In this document: piece by piece, positions 31,501 through 32,575 of the stretch | Numbering within the stretch: position 1 is the stretch's first letter | Layout of the letters: each line of letters starts with the position of its first letter | NCBI GenBank assembly: GCA_015680685.1 | Contig: MNCI01030046.1 | Span: 350,182-382,756, forward strand | Reading direction: 5' to 3' | Length of the DNA: 32,575 bases | Source: Gnetum montanum | Lineage: Eukaryota > Streptophyta > Gnetopsida > Gnetales > Gnetaceae | Made by a program: the position numbers and the translations under genes | The notes under the pieces: generated by a model | What the model was told of the DNA's origin: nothing | Databases searched by the model: none | Seen by the model: only the letters and a program-made list of their open reading frames with translations

Positions 31501-32575
31501 TAGGAGGTGGTAGAAACTATTTCCCTATCATGATCCACTTACATGAACTTTCTCATATTGTAAGATGATAATAGGGTGATCTCTTCAACTTTTTTAGTAT
31601 CAAAAGAAGCCAATCCACTATCCAAGTGAACCAAACTATAGAAGGATTTATAGTCAAATTTTGTACTAAAGAGTTTCTTAAAATATTATAAAATTCTATA
31701 GTCTTCTTAGTCATGCTAGAGAGGGGAAATGAAGCTACAATGATGGTTATGCTACTTAAAGGGAAAGAAACAACTATGGAGGTGGTGACCAATTGTAATG
31801 GAAAGCATTGAAGATTCTTGAGATACCTATAATATATTTTGTTGCTATGGTAGATATTCAAATGTTTTTTAGTAACTAGTTCAAGAGGAATAAGAAGTAG
31901 AGTGATCATAACCCAACATGATAAAGTGTTGAATGGATAGGTAGAAGCCATTAATACCAAATATTTTTAACATTCCATAAGACATCATTGCTACCTAGTC
32001 TAAGCTAATTGAAGCAAAGGGTAAGTTAATCATTGTCAAAATGCAACTTTAATGGGTGTATTTTTTGAATTGAATTAATTAATGAAGTAGCATGACTTTG
32101 TTCCTAGTTTTTTGACTTGATCATTCATCAACCTGGCCTCATAAGTGATGAGACATTTAATCAACTAAAGTCCAAGCAACATGAGATGAAGATGTAGAAA
32201 GAAAAGGTCACATAAGATGCATCCTTATCAAAATAAATGATCAATGGGTTAAATAAGGACATCATCATAGTACACAAGTGATGAGTGGTGAGGTACCCAT
32301 ACACTCAACCATACGAATATGAGCGTTACACGCATGATCCGGTCGAACTCTGTAGATGGACTAGTTGTGGCATCTAGACAGTTAGCCTTAGGTCGTAGTT
32401 TGCTATCGTCCCACCTGGACTAGTATTAGCTTTGTCACGTATGGTTTAGTCTAGAGTAAGGTGTATGATGGGTTTCTAATCTAATGCTACTCCTGAAGGC
32501 AAAGGAAAGTAATATTATCTAAGCTAAGAGAGAAAGGGTAAGAGAATCTAAACTAGCCTAAGTGCGATGAGCATC
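28561..32575. other. AT-rich stretch without recognisable genes
   Basis: Stops are frequent in all frames. The longest open frames (29504-29707 plus; 31553-31960 minus, 135 codons) show no motif I know and have AT-biased composition typical of chance frames. The 3' LTR of the second element should lie here but its partner was not found. From about 32,270 the sequence becomes richer in GC and CG dinucleotides. Confidence 0.5.

Noticed and set aside
31553-31960. 135-codon minus-strand open frame
   Set aside because: It has no known motif, is rich in Leu, Ile, Ser and Thr as expected for AT-rich chance frames, and has no coding neighbours.

Overview
The window looks like nuclear, transposon-dominated DNA of a land plant. 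The reasons are a Tat-like Ty3/gypsy retrotransposon, LINE fragments, decayed plant-type gag-pol genes, and fragments resembling plant FCP1-like and SKI3/TTC37-like proteins. A gymnosperm or another plant with a large genome is a guess that the sequence does not prove. I see no bacterial gene, rRNA, tRNA or CRISPR array, and no host gene that is clearly intact.

Layout. (1) 1-1116: GC-moderate flank with a decayed minus-strand coding region of unknown identity. (2) 1117-15369: a structurally complete, minus-oriented Ty3/gypsy element of 14,253 bp. It has LTRs of 1457 and 1370 bp, 5-bp target-site duplications (GAAAT), a primer-binding site and a polypurine tract. Read on the minus strand its order is LTR, leader, gag, protease, an ~80-bp-class tandem array, a large antisense (plus-strand) passenger gene, integrase, a minisatellite in the 3' region, LTR. 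Reverse transcriptase and RNase H are absent, and the passenger gene lies in their place. (3) 15375-16245: a minus-strand LINE remnant with a reverse-transcriptase zinc-binding domain. (4) 16246-18261: AT-rich DNA with nothing recognisable. (5) 18262-19441: a 5'-truncated plus-strand LINE with a TTTCA-repeat tail. (6) 19850-28560: an old, heavily decayed plus-strand Ty3/gypsy element (gag, protease, RT, RNase H, integrase). It is split between RT and RNase H by about 3.4 kb that carries a SKI3-like gene fragment, a second unknown fragment and a TATA-bearing promoter-like block. (7) 28561-32575: AT-rich DNA without recognisable genes, with a composition change near 32,270.

The most notable feature is the plus-strand passenger gene (about 5364-9296). 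It can be read as eight exons with GT-AG introns of compatible phase. Its N-terminal part resembles a plant FCP1-like HAD phosphatase in which key acidic residues are gone. Later parts are a basic linker, a possible coiled coil and an acidic tail. Because it is antisense to the retroelement, its introns cannot be spliced from the element's own genomic RNA, so an intron-containing gene can be copied through reverse transcription. The element has no polymerase of its own and would have depended on an autonomous relative. Both the element genes and the passenger gene now carry premature stops, so this copy is dead.
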